DNA of 64,000 bases from Naganishia liquefaciens (Eukaryota > Basidiomycota > Tremellomycetes > Filobasidiales > Filobasidiaceae), in NCBI GenBank assembly GCA_013423385.1, contig BLZA01000030.1, positions 1,257,168 through 1,321,167 of the forward strand, read 5' to 3'. The notes under the pieces were generated by a model. The model ran no database searches. It was not told the DNA's origin and worked only from the letters and a program-made list of their open reading frames with translations. The translations under genes and the position numbers were made by a program. Positions 49,001-60,332 of the stretch are shown here, piece after piece (the stretch's first letter is position 1; each line of letters opens with the position of its first letter).

Positions 49001-49132
49001 TTCGAACTGGAGAATGCTATTACGCTTGAGGCTCTATCAGATCGGCGAATTGCGTTCAAATCTCTGTTCAGTGACCAGATGGCGCCTATCGACATTCCCT
49101 CTTGGCTAGAGGAAGACGATATTGAGGAATGA
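46063..49132 (+). CDS. RAD17: DNA-damage checkpoint clamp loader RAD17 (Rad24)
   Basis: Loads the 9-1-1 clamp at damaged DNA with Rfc2-5. The first exons are 46063-46218, 46278-46995, 47072-47456, 47513-47803 and 47882-47955; further exons continue to the TGA at 49132. An AAA+ module is present: DAYAPTSMAELATSKNRVQS, Walker A LVLSGPAGVGKTTTVQ, EWEEGVEEW, KILLITSLPNL in the Walker B position, and FLPMAPTFLVKALKRI, LIAHTANGDLRSAINSLQF as sensor region. After this comes REQSLGLFHALGKVLYNKR, the Rad17-specific box, and ENDIDELIASVPVDTATFML with LHQNLPPFC. The N-terminus contains an acidic patch IIVIDDSDTEAEVV, a possible SUMO-interacting or PIP-like motif. The end reads SWLEEDDIEE. The part 48500-48900 was followed with less certainty. 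Confidence 0.9.
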
Positions 49133-49364
49133 CGCAAGAATCAGAACCTCAAGCGATCCTAGCCATAACCGAGGCCCATGGTTTCCGGTCGGTGGTACTG
49201 CCATTATATGACTTGGCGACTCAGCATGACAGACCGTCGATTCATCTACAACATTTACAGCAAAGTCAATGGCGAAATGCCAAGGACAGACGACCAAAGA
49301 TGACTTCCAAGTACAAGCGAAAAACTGAGACACTATACCAAGGATGAGGGTTTTCCCCGGAAAA

Positions 49365-51317
49365 TTACTCCCAATCAGAGTCATCGTCATCATCGCCATC
49401 ATTATTCGCAGGTTCTTCTTTCGTGGACTGCGCAGATCGTCCCACGTTCTCTGGAGTGCTTCCGCTGGAGGGTTTCGCAGTCTTGGCATTCACGGCAACG
49501 TAACTTTCTTCGGAAACCCTTGTCGAGTTATTCGACGAATCCGTTACCTCTGGCGACTTCGAGGCGGGATTCTGCTGTGCATCTACAGCCTTTGCGAGGG
49601 TTGCACTCGGCCTAACGCTCTCCGGATCATCCAGTTGCCTATTTTGTACGGGTTCCAGAGTCTCGACCGTTGTGGGGGATTCATCCTCCTCATCCCAGCT
49701 GAAATCCTCCGCCTCCGGTTGTACAGCAGCTAACGCAGAGCGATATGCGATTCAGCGTCGGGATACAGAATCAAAACACTCGACTTGCCTTGTAATATCC
49801 GTTGTCGTCTCGCTTCCTCGTCTTCGATCGAGTATTTGTGGAAGAAATATCTATGAATGCAGAATCAGCTTTGCATCTCGTTGACTCGCGCTTCTCGCGC
49901 AACGCACCTCGTCCAAAATACATCCTTGGACAGCTGAGACGGGACTTTCGGTAAAAAAATTCAGCTTTCATGGTTGAGGCTGGCTAGCAGAGACTTACCC
50001 AAGTCGTGCAGAGTCGCTTCTAATGTATCAGTCTCTTTATCGCCTTGGCGGAGCTCTGCTTCAATGCTTTCCTCAAACGCTGTGCCATCGACGCCGCCTT
50101 TCTGCTTGATCTCCGATTCGCAGAAAGCCGCGAAGGCTGAACGCCTTGAGGAAGACTCTGTTTCAGCTCCCGGATCCACTAGGAATAATTCCTTATCACC
50201 GCGCAATCGACGCAGAAGTGCTTCTTTTCGAAGCTGAGATCGAGATACCTCGAAACTGGTCGCTCGAGCATTGTCGGAAGATAATCGGCTTGGATTCTTC
50301 CAGTCATCAGCAGTGCTAAAAGCATAAGTGTCGGACCCATCCCAGACCACGCCATGACCATCGCTCTCGGGAGGTACGACTTTGACCGCGTCCTTCAGGA
50401 ACTCTCCAGCGTTGTGCAATAGATCCTCAGATTTACGAAGGTATTCTTCTGCGAGCTTTTCGGCCTGTTGGATGTTGAGCTTTGTTCCAGCCTGCGCCAG
50501 GTTTTTCTGTATGTTGTCCGCGAATTGGGCAAAGTTGATGTCGTTTCGCGTGAGCTTGTTCAGGTTAAGAGACTGGATCTGAGACTTGGCAGAAGCAGAA
50601 GCGATCGATTCCGACAGCGACTTCTGCAGGGTTGCCAAGTTCTGATTGATGGTGCTGTTGAGGTTGTTGCTCTGCGATGAAAAGGTCTCTCCGATCTTGG
50701 TAAAAAAGTCTTTGGTCTCTTTGGCAGAAGGCACATGTGGGCTAGGCAAAGCTGTACCGGCCTGAAGTTCTGGGACTTCCGCATGATGTTCATTTTCAGA
50801 CTCTCTTGCCTTTCCCTTCGATGTAGTAGCGACACTCGAGTGGGTCTCTGATTCAGAGGTGTGCTTTAGGCCGACCTCTACGGTTTGGGCCTGTAGTTTC
50901 TTGAGATCTTCTTGAGCTTCCTGGACAGTACGGCTAAAGTCCTTTTTTACGTTGTCGAACGCTACGGCCGACTGTTGCCGGGAAGACGTCAGGTTTAAAG
51001 CTGATGAAGCGGTGAGAACGAGTACCCACCTGTTTGCGTAGCCCACCCCAGAAACTACCGCCCCATGACGACAATTGTTGCACAACTTGCCCCACCTCCT
51101 GCTCCAGAGACACCGATTGTTCTGATCTTTTTTCTAGACCCGCATCTTCGTTTGAAGCTTGGCCTGAAGAAGATGACTGATTTGATGGAGCGGTAGAGGA
51201 TGATGACGATGCTTGTGCACTGGGCACCCCATCTGCACGTGTTGTCGGCTTAGGCGTCAGAGCGCGGGACGGGACAGGCGAGCTCGTATTGAACGTGGAT
51301 TCCGCTGCAAAGTCCAT
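49365..51317 (-). CDS. BSD-domain protein
   Basis: BSD-domain protein of the type with an amphipathic N-terminus, coiled coil, BSD fold and acidic end; fungal and animal (SYAP1-like) members are poorly understood but tied to membranes and signalling. The first exon is 51317-51030; the next begins SAVAFDNVKKDF. Features in order: Ser-rich start, QEVGQVVQQLSSWGGSFWGG (conserved amphipathic segment), coiled coil with many Gln/Asn, DNARATSFEVSRSQLRKEAL, then VPSQLSKDVFWTRYFFHKYS, the BSD hallmark F-W-x-R-Y-F. The final exon is acidic, includes DFSWDEEDE and ends DDDDDSDWE, as in the family. One intron (49730-49788) has a GCAAGT donor. The tail is convergent with RAD17, 232 nt away. Confidence 0.88.
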
Positions 51318-51460
51318 CTTGGGCGAACAGCTGGCGGCTGGCGGACGACGGGCGAGCGGGCTGACGAGGGAAGAACGGAAGGCAGAAGGAGGCGGATGGT
51401 CGTGAGTCATCCATCCGTCCGTCCCTCTCGCTCGCGGCATTAGCATCCGCGCAGGGCAGC

Positions 51461-51502
<42 letters not shown>
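51461..51502. repeat. CAAG microsatellite, about 10 units
   Basis: A perfect run of the tetranucleotide CAAG/AGCA covers about 41 nt. It lies in the spacer between the divergent BSD and NEO1 start codons, so it can alter promoter or leader length. Confidence 0.95.
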
Positions 51503-51504
<2 letters not shown>

Positions 51505-51589
51505 GAGCAACATGGCTGGGCCCTGAATTCACATGCGTCCGGGGGTGCCAGAGCCAGGTCGTCATCTGCCGACTCCTGCACAGGTGTAC

Positions 51590-54500
51590 ATGTCGCGCAG
51601 ATCCGCCAACCTGTCGCGGTTTGGAGGTACCTCCCAATCCGCCGAAGGCGGATACGGCCAGCCGGATGTCGACAACGGAGCGTATCCCTTGCGACCGCTT
51701 TCTCGCAACAGAGCCTCCAGAACATCGGGGACCGCTGCTGGATCCGCCGGGGAGTTTGTCGGAGCCGCGAACGAAGACAGCTCTCTTCGCACGACGATTC
51801 GGATTCCTCAGCAAAACGGTAGCGAACGGCGCAAAACTAACAGCAGAAGAAAGTCTCGGCTTTCCGACGCTGATCAGGAAGACGGCTATCTTTCCGCAGG
51901 AACTGGCGACGGACAGGAGGAGCAAGACCAATTATTACTCGCCACTGCTGGAGTTGAAGGCGCATGGCCCCTGGAACACCCAAAGCAAAGACAGGATGAA
52001 ACCAATGCATCAGTATATACCGCTGGGGTCTCATTGGCGGTAAATGTACGCTAACTTCGCCCTTCCTTGTGGGACCCTAGTTGAATGAATCGACTGCAAG
52101 CCACTTTGCATGGAGGCAGAAGCCTGCCAGCACCAACAAAGCACGGACACTTCCATTCGGACCTGGAGGTATGTCCAATAGGGCCTTACTAAATGGCGTT
52201 CACGCACACTTACTGTCTAAGGAATGCCAGTCAAGGTCAATGCTTCCATATTCCCTCCAAACGTCATACGGAATCAAAAGTACACCGTCATATCTTTTTT
52301 CCCCCTCGTCTTTTACGAGCAATTCAAATTCTTTTTCAACCTCTACTTCTTGCTGGTCGCGCTGAGCCAGTTCGTCCCAGCACTGAAGATCGGTGAGTAT
52401 TACAACATGCATTCGACATCTAGCAGCTGATCGCCACCAAGGCTTTATTGCAACGTACGTTGCACCTCTGGCCTTTGTCTTATGTGTAACCATGGGAAAA
52501 GAGGCATATGACGATTATCAACGTCACTTGCGCGACAAAGAGACCAATTCATTTCGGTACTCCATTCTCGATCGCACCGCCCGTCCGGAAGACATTCATG
52601 GGCTGGAAAATGATGACAGCTCGCTTCTGACCAAAGCTATTCCTGCTTCCCGGATCAAGGCGGGCGATTTGGTCGTTCTCGAAAAGAATATGAGAGTACC
52701 TGCCGACATGGTTCTGCTCAAGGCGATGGAGACCAGTCCCGCTTGCGATATGACCCTCGTCGATAGGTCCGCCGGTGACAGCTCGAATAGGGGAGATGAT
52801 TTCGATAAGACCCCAGACGTTGTCATCGCAAATGAGGGGGACGAAGGTGGATCCTGCTTCGTGCGGACAGACCAATTGGATGGAGAGACAGACTGGAAGT
52901 TGAAAGTGGCGGTTACGAAGACTCAGACGCTTTCGAACCGGGAATTGCTACACTTGCAAGGCGAGCTATACGGTGATTATTGAGCATCACAAGCGTGATG
53001 AAGCATTGATCAACGAGAGAGGCTGACCTGACTTCCCTAGCTGATTCACCAATAAAGGATATCCATACCTTCCTTGGCACCTTGACACTAAACTCGGCAT
53101 CCTCCCAATCTGAAGCTGTTCCGCTCAATGCTGAGAATGTCTTGTGGGCAAACACCGTGCTTGCATCCGGAACTGCGGTGGGGATGGTTGTGTACACCGG
53201 TAGAGAAACCAGGGCGGCTATGAATACAAGCGAGCCTGAGACCAAGACAGGACTGCTGGATCTTGAAATCAATCGAATTGCGAAGGTAAGTTCGATGTTC
53301 CAAAGCATGCTCATGTGTATGTTGACAGGCCGAGAAGACGTTATGCACCGTTACTTTTCTGCTTTCGTTGATGCTTGTGGCATTCAATGGGTTCAGAGGA
53401 CAGTGGTACATCTACGTATTTCGTTTTTTGATTCTGTTTTCCTCCATCATCCCAATAAGGTAAGTCATCGAATCTTCTTTGTCCAACTCAACTGACTTTG
53501 CCTTGAAGTCTTCGGGTCAATCTTGATATGGGCAAGACCGTATATGCCCATCAGATACAAACAGATCAAGAAATTCCGGGAACAGTTGTCAGAACCAGCA
53601 CCCTACCAGAGGAATTGGGTCGCATCGAGTATCTGCTCAGCGACAAGACTGGGACTTTGACGCAAAACGGTAGGAAAACCCGCCAAAGTCAGCTTTGGTC
53701 TTGTATGAATAATCTTCTTCGCAGAAATGGAAATGAAGAAGCTGCACATGGGTACCATGTCTTACGGCTGGGACGCCATGGACGAGATTGCCCGGCAGAT
53801 TGGGATCGCCTTTTCAGATGGCCTAACTGGAGGTTAGTTCCTCATTCAAATCTTGCCGACCGTCTCTTGGCTCATCTCTTACCAAAGGTAGGGCCCAGGG
53901 TTCCTTTTCCGCAGGTATGAGCTCGGCAAACGGGCGTGGAAGGCGCGATATATCTTCCCGCGTGAGGGACGCAGTGCAGGCACTAGCTGTTTGCCACAAC
54001 GTCAGTGCCATTTCTCGCGACGCACCCGTGTATTTGCGAGATGATTGACTTCACTCGATTGTTCAGGTGACTCCTGTGCAAAACGATGACGGCTCAGTTG
54101 CATACCAGGCCTCCTCACCGGACGAAGTCGCCATTGTGAAATGGACAGAGGCTATGGGTATCACGCTGGTCGCAAGGGATCGAAAGCGCATGACGCTACG
54201 CGATCCTACAGGCAGACTTCACGAGTTTCATATCCTTGCCATATTTCCTTTCACTTCCGAATCCAAGCGCATGGGCATCATTGTAAGGGATTGCGGTTCT
54301 GGAGACATCCTCTTCGTCCAGAAAGGAGCCGACGTCGTCATGACCAAGATCGTCCAGAAGAATGACTGGTTGGACGAGGAGTGCGGAAACATGGCAAGAG
54401 AGGGCTTGCGAACGTTGGTGCTAGGACGGAAACGCCTTACTGCGGAACAGTACCGGCTCTTCGATTTACGGTACACTCAAGCGCAGCTCAGTAGCTCAAA

Positions 54501-56216
54501 CAGAAACGAAGCAGTGGCAGCGGTAATTGCTTCGGAACTCGAGCTTGAGCTCGAGGTATTGGCTCTGACAGGTGTCGAAGACAAATTACAAGAAGACGTC
54601 AAGCCGACGTTGGAGCTGTTGCGCAATGCCGGTCTCAAGATATGGATGTTGACAGGCGACAAGATTGAAACGGCAACATGTATAGCCATGTCGAGCAAAT
54701 TGGTTGCGAGAGGACAGTACATCCACCAGGTTTCCAAAAGTGCGTTCGGCTTTGACGCCTTTGTGGACCCTTGAAAAGCTCACTTGGGCAATTCTTTCAT
54801 AGTCAAATCACCTCAGCAAGCCATGGATATGTTGGATTTTGTTCGAACGAAGTTAGAATGCTGCCTAGTGATCGATGGCGAATCACTGCAGGCAGGTCTC
54901 TGTGGGCTGATTCATACATTGACTTCGTCTAATGCATTTCTCTAGCTCTGCCTGGATTATTGCAAACATGCTTTCATAGAGATAGCGACTCAGCTCCCAG
55001 TAGTCGTCGCGTGCCGATGTTCACCAACGCAAAAAGCAGACGTTGCCCGACTAATTCGTCAGTATACGAACAAGAGAGTCTGCTGCATAGGAGATGGTGG
55101 CAACGATGTCAGCATGATACAAGCTGCGGATGTCGGTCAGTATCTTGAATGTCTGCGCAATCAAAGGCATTGATCTGATGTAACGCTAGGGATCGGCATC
55201 GTAGGGAAAGAAGGGAAGCAGGCTTCCCTTGCAGCGGACTTTTCCATCGACCAATTCAGCTTCTTGACCAAGCTATTGCTTTGGCATGGCAGGAATTCTT
55301 ACAAGCGTTCAGCAAAGCTCGCTCAATTTGTGATTCACCGAGGCCTCATTATCTCTGTCATTCAAGCAGTCTTCAGCTCAATCTTTTTCTTTGCGCGTCA
55401 GTGGAAAGCAATTGATGCCCGACAACATGCTGACAATACCCTTTCAGCCATCGCGGTTTACCAAGGATGGCTACAGGTCGGCTATGCTACCCTTTACACC
55501 ATGGCACCGGTATTTTCCTTAGTCTTGGACAAGGATGTCAGCGAAGACCTGGCCTTGTTGTACCCGGAACTGTACAAGGAGATGACCAAGGTGAGTGTTG
55601 GCCGTTGGTGAAAAAGCCGCGATATCGACGAAACACCACCTCGCAGGGACGAGCTCTATCCACCAGGACCTTCTTCGAGTGGCTGACAATTAGTGTCTAT
55701 CAAGGTGACCAGCGCGGGAAAGACAAGTCATGACATTCCGTTGACACTCCAAACATAGGCGGCATCATCATGATCCTATCCCTTCTGTTCTTCGAAACGG
55801 AATTTATCAATATCGTAGCAATCTCGTACACCGCTCTTGTTCTGAACGAGTTGATCATGGTCGCTCTAGAGATAACCCGCTGGTATGTCCAATACTCATG
55901 AATAATGATTCAAAGCTCTACTGATGAAGCGCACATTTGAGCAGGCATCAATACATGATACTGGCGGAGCTGGCCACATTGTCGCTTTACATCGGCAGTA
56001 TGGTGTTATTGCCGGAATATTTCGGTATGTCTTTCGCTTCCCTGCATCTCCAGGCTGGCTCATAGCGCTTCTTTGCGAGACCTCTCTTTTGTTATGTCGC
56101 GACGTTTCCTGTTCAAGGTAGGCGTCATCGTCGCCATAAGTAGCTTCCCCTTGTACGCTATTAAGGCTGTTCGAAGTCGCTTCGCCCCTGCGGCATATGT
56201 CAAGGTCATGGGGTAG
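51590..56216 (+). CDS. NEO1: P4-type ATPase, NEO1 (ATP9-like) phospholipid flippase
   Basis: Golgi and endosome flippase of the Neo1/ATP9 branch, which moves aminophospholipids without a Cdc50 partner. The start [12 protein letters not shown] was chosen; an in-frame ATG at 51533 exists. Motifs in order: [35 protein letters not shown], the flippase actuator motif; [12 protein letters not shown] with the phosphorylated Asp; [20 protein letters not shown] and [10 protein letters not shown] in the nucleotide domain; [53 protein letters not shown]; helices with [18 protein letters not shown]. The tail [22 protein letters not shown] and RSRF ends at 56216. [20 protein letters not shown] and [13 protein letters not shown] are typical of the Neo1 rather than the Drs2 branch. 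At least twelve exons, some junctions (53660-54060, 54780-55100) less certain. Confidence 0.92.
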
Positions 56217-56376
56217 CATTACGGGTGGAGGGGCGAACGTTTGTAGACTAGGCAAATGCACATGAATGCAATGACAGCTATGACCTGAGTGCACCATGCG
56301 CCTTCAGCCAAAGGGGTGCACCGATCGCTGACTCTGAGATTCTCTCTTGTATCGCGTCTGCGGGTAGTGAGCGTTG

Positions 56377-57898
56377 TCAGTCAGATACCCAAAGCGGGAA
56401 GTGAGCGGGCGAGGAAGAGCTCGTACGATTTTCCATTTCGCGTTTCAGCCTTTTGAGTAGCTGTTCGCCCTCCTGCATGCGAGCGCCACTTCTTCCAGCC
56501 GGATCGGTTTCCGCGCCGGCTCCTGTGAACAGACGCCGTCTCTTGTCAAACGTGCGAATGTTGATGATCTCAAGTTCATCGGTGAGGCGTGACGTTCTCT
56601 CCAACGCAATCTTGATTCCTTCGGCGTCTTTGGAATCGATCCCGATCAGAGTCTTGACGACATCATCTGTCCCTGAAGAGGTTGATGCGGTTGCCGGGAA
56701 GAATAAGGGGTACAGCTGAGTGATCGCGAGGGAAAAGACAATCCACTGTTCACGCAAGAATGCTATCCACTGGAAGGGCAGGCGAGAAGGGGCGATGGCG
56801 ATGATGGCTCGGTGTATCGGCGATGATATCGGAGCTACCAGCAGGGACAACTCGGTGCTCGCAAGGAGAGCAAGTAGATAAAAGCGAAGCTTGTAATGCG
56901 GGAAAGGGGGTAAGATGACAGTCAGCCTTTCCAACGCGCATCGGCGTCGGTCTCCCTCACCCATTTCCCCGACCTCATCTCTGGACGGCAATCTGGCAGT
57001 GCTCGTAATCAGCCCAGTCAATGCAACATGACGTGCGAAATCTTACATGCGAGCGCGATTTGTACGGCAATCGTAACGGCATACCACACGGCCATATCTT
57101 CGAGGCCACGGATGGCGTAATCCCGTGCAGTCGTAGCCTGTGTCCAAAGTATCGATTTGGGACCGAAGCTGAGGGCGATATCAAGATAAGATCACCGTAC
57201 GGTAAAGGGGACTGACCGATCGTACGCCATTCGCGCATTCGGCTCTATCAATACCTCGTAGCCCTCCCTCATAGCCACCCATAGATCACGATCCCCATGA
57301 GGCACATTTGTCCCGAGTTTGTCTGGGTGATACTTCCTACTCAGACTCCTCCACGCGCTCTTGAGCCCTGCTTCATCGATAGACGGCGGGACTTGCAGCA
57401 TGTCATAAATGGTATGAAACGAGCTCAATTGAGCGAGTATCGTCTTGGTTGTTAAGTAAACGAGATAGGCGATGATGACCATTGCGTGAGTTAACTGCAA
57501 CCGGACAACAAGAAGATATCATGTCAGAACGATCCTTGGGGGAACAGCTGCCGAGACTGAAGGCCGAGTCCAAGTTTCCATTAAAGACATGATGAAATCT
57601 GAACGGAGCCTTTCGATACTTGGCGCCCACTCACCACACGATTCCTCTTCCATGCCTCGCTTTGTACCGGACCGCTTTTCCACTCCAATCCGAGTCTGCT
57701 CAGGAATCCCTTCTTGCCCTTCCTTGCGGACTTCTTGAAGGATGGCTGAGCGGGCCCAACGAATTGGTCAATGACATTGGCTAGAAAACCACTGACGATG
57801 GGCGGAAGGAACTGATAGGTGAGATGGGTGATGAGGTGCGCCATGGTGGTGAATACGGGTCGTGTCCTGGATGGCGGAGATGGGACAGGCAAGCTCAT
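56377..57898 (-). CDS. Membrane J-domain protein
   Basis: Putative ER-bound Hsp40 co-chaperone. Exons on the minus strand run from MSLPVPSPPSRTRPVFTT (57898; a second ATG, MAHLITHL, lies at 57844). They continue with LTHAMVIIAYLVYLTTKTIL (a transmembrane helix), the J-domain YDMLQVPPSIDEAGLKSAWR with the HPD signature in SRKYHPDKLGTNVP, then FGPKSILWTQATTARDYAIR and helices VWYAVTIAVQIALA. The last exon (ending 56377) holds hydrophobic HYKLRFYLLALLASTELSLL and a Lys/Arg-rich, coiled helix to the C-terminus. It is a J-protein with transmembrane segments on both sides of the J-domain; I do not have a name for it. The 3' end is convergent with NEO1 at 160 nt. Confidence 0.75.
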
Positions 57899-58021
57899 CT
57901 ACAGAACATATCCGACTGCACCAGTGCATCTGCCTGTCACGTGACCGCGTCCGTACATTCGTCATGAGAATTCATGCCATTCGTGTCATGGAGACGATAC
58001 AGTCCTATATACGCGTCACGC

Positions 58022-60108
58022 CTACTCGTACTGGGCGTCCTCGGTCGCTCCATCGCCATCCTCGACCGTCTCCAGTAGCCCGTCGCCCTCGGGCAGGCTG
58101 TACAACCTCAACATCGGCTGTGGAAACAATAGGGGTCAGCATCCTCTATCTCCGGCAACTCGCGCCTGACTCACAGCGTTGGGGTCCTTGACCAAGACAT
58201 ATCGACCATCATCCTGTTTCCTCAACCTGTCCACGAGCATACGAACAATACCCCATCCGTTGTTGATTGAGACGTTCATCTGTGTAGCGACGTCGCGCGG
58301 CTTGATCGTTTGCACCAAAAGAATGGAATGACGCTGGGCGTCCGTCGGCCGGGCGCGACTGACGAAACCGAGCTTCATCGCATCCACACCAGCCAACAAG
58401 GCCTGTACAGTCCACCGAGCCAGCTTGGCAGAATTGTTCTTCATCTCGGTTGCAATCACCGCACCACGCTGTGTGTCCAACTTGCTTCGCCAATCCGGCG
58501 CCTTTCCGCTGCCCTGCGCCTTTGAATCAAACTCGTTAAGCGCCTTGATGGTGAGGTACGACTCGTCCTTCTTGACCCCGGCGTAGGCGTCAATTTCCGT
58601 TCGCACAACCATGTTGACGGGCTCCTCATCGGCATCGACAGAGATGTCGAACTTTCGGTATCGATAAGCACACGAAGCGAGCGGCTCATTCTCTTCTTCC
58701 GAGTAGAAAGGGTTCGGGTTCTTGAACGCCCTCTTCTTGCCTTCATTGACAACCTGCGAAGCGAAGTTGGAGTTGATGTATGTCGCTTCGAGCGATAGCG
58801 AGCCTGGGCTGTTGATGTTGTCAGCCTTTTCGGTGTCGGCGGGAGGATCCTGTGCGTTCTCGTTGACGGTCACAAAGTCTGGCAATCAACGAGTAATGTT
58901 AGCTTTTGAACGAACCCCCTCAACGTGGCGACGCACCGAAAGGTCCACCTTCGCGCTTGTCCAAGTAGATGTTGTTACCCTCCTTGGTAATGACAATGTC
59001 CCAGGAATTGACACTTCGGGTAGAGGTCATGAGCACCGACAGTATGGCGTCGGTTGCGTAAACCTGAGCTTCCTCTTTTTGTGCGAGCTGAAGGCGGAAC
59101 AATCAGTCTCAAAGCCTGACTGAGTCAAGTGCAGGATACTTGCCTCGATGATGACAGGGTCATCGCTTGTCGTAGTGTTATACCTGAGCATATCCTTGAC
59201 CTCGAGCGGCTTTTCGTTTCGCGTGTTGACGCCATCAAAGTGCTTATCGTATGCAAAGATGGTGCCATGGATAGAGCTATGGGCAATGTGGGTCAGCTAC
59301 ATTACGCCGTCATCGGCCCAGGCAGCGTGCTTACAGATCCTCGGGCTGTTCCACGGGAAGCGTGAGCTTCTGCAATCGCGTAAAGGCGATTTCTTCCACA
59401 AGTTCCCAGTCGGATCCGATCGTAATGGACCAGTCTCGAATACGTTGAGGCTAAGAGGATGTTCAGACAGGATAACCCTTCGAAACGAGTCTTGACAAAC
59501 CTTGTCCCAGCTGTTGTAGCCACCGTAGCCTCCTCGACCCCTGCCTCGGTAAGCGCCGTTGATTCCTCGATTGTCTCCCCGCGCTCCGGCGTTCTGAGCG
59601 CCCCCACGTCCGCCCCGTGCGCCCAGCGCCCCGCCCCGCGCGAATCCTCCCCGTCCACGACCTCGGCCGACAAACAGTCCCGTACCCTTTGATCGCGTCG
59701 TCGCTCCTCCCTTTGCGGCATCAACCAGCGAGAACGAACGCTCATCCTCGTCCCGTTCAAAGCCAAAGTTTCCGGAAGCGGCTGCTGTGGAAGCGCCGTA
59801 GGCCTCTCGCTGGTTGCCTCGTGCACCGGGTCCTCGAGCGGCGCCTCGCATGTTCCGGCTCGTAGTAGCGGCGGCTGCGGCCGCATCGGTCGAGGTCTCT
59901 CCGATGAAGTCGGCGACGTGGGTGATCTTGTCCGACTTGGAGAAAGGAGCATAAGGAATGCTGAAAGCAAAGAAGGAAACTCAGTGATCGGGCTCGCCCA
60001 TCCGCCGTGGCTGACCTACTCCTGGAACCGCTTGGGGACGGCCGAGGTGCTGGGACCCCATGCGCCGTCTGCGTTCTCGTGTAGCTTGGGCAGAGCAAAG
60101 GAAGCCAT
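58022..60108 (-). CDS. Translation initiation factor eIF3 subunit D
   Basis: Cap-interacting subunit of eIF3, called Moe1 in fission yeast. The start is MASFALPKLHENADGAWGPS at 60108, the eIF3d N-terminus. An Arg/Gly-rich region follows (FVGRGRGRGGFARGGALGAR, 59600-59690), then RIRDWSITIGSDWELVEEIA, IHGTIFAYDKHFDGVNTRNE, VNSWDIVITKEGNNIYLDKR, FRYRKFDI-like CAYRYRKFDISVDADE, KLGFVSRARPTDAQRHSILL and NNGWGIVRMLVDRLRK, all eIF3d-specific. The final exon (PMLRLYSLPEGDG) closes at 58022 with an acidic end. Six or more exons. The RGG block is typical for the subunit in fungi but is longer than in yeast-like species I can recall. Confidence 0.95.
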
Positions 60109-60332
60109 TGTGATGAGGTCTGGGGATATGAGAATGCAGAGCAGCACTGTGTTGGCTTGGCTTCTCGCTCAACACGCATTCAAGGTGAGGTGCATCTCCT
60201 CTTTTTCCGGACGCTCAGCCAAAAAGAGGCGCGTTTCAGGGCAAAGACACGCGCGTCCAGAGTCGGCGACGATTTGCCTCGCGCGCGGTATCGTATCTAT
60301 CATGCATATGCATATGTACAACCTGTCTTGGG

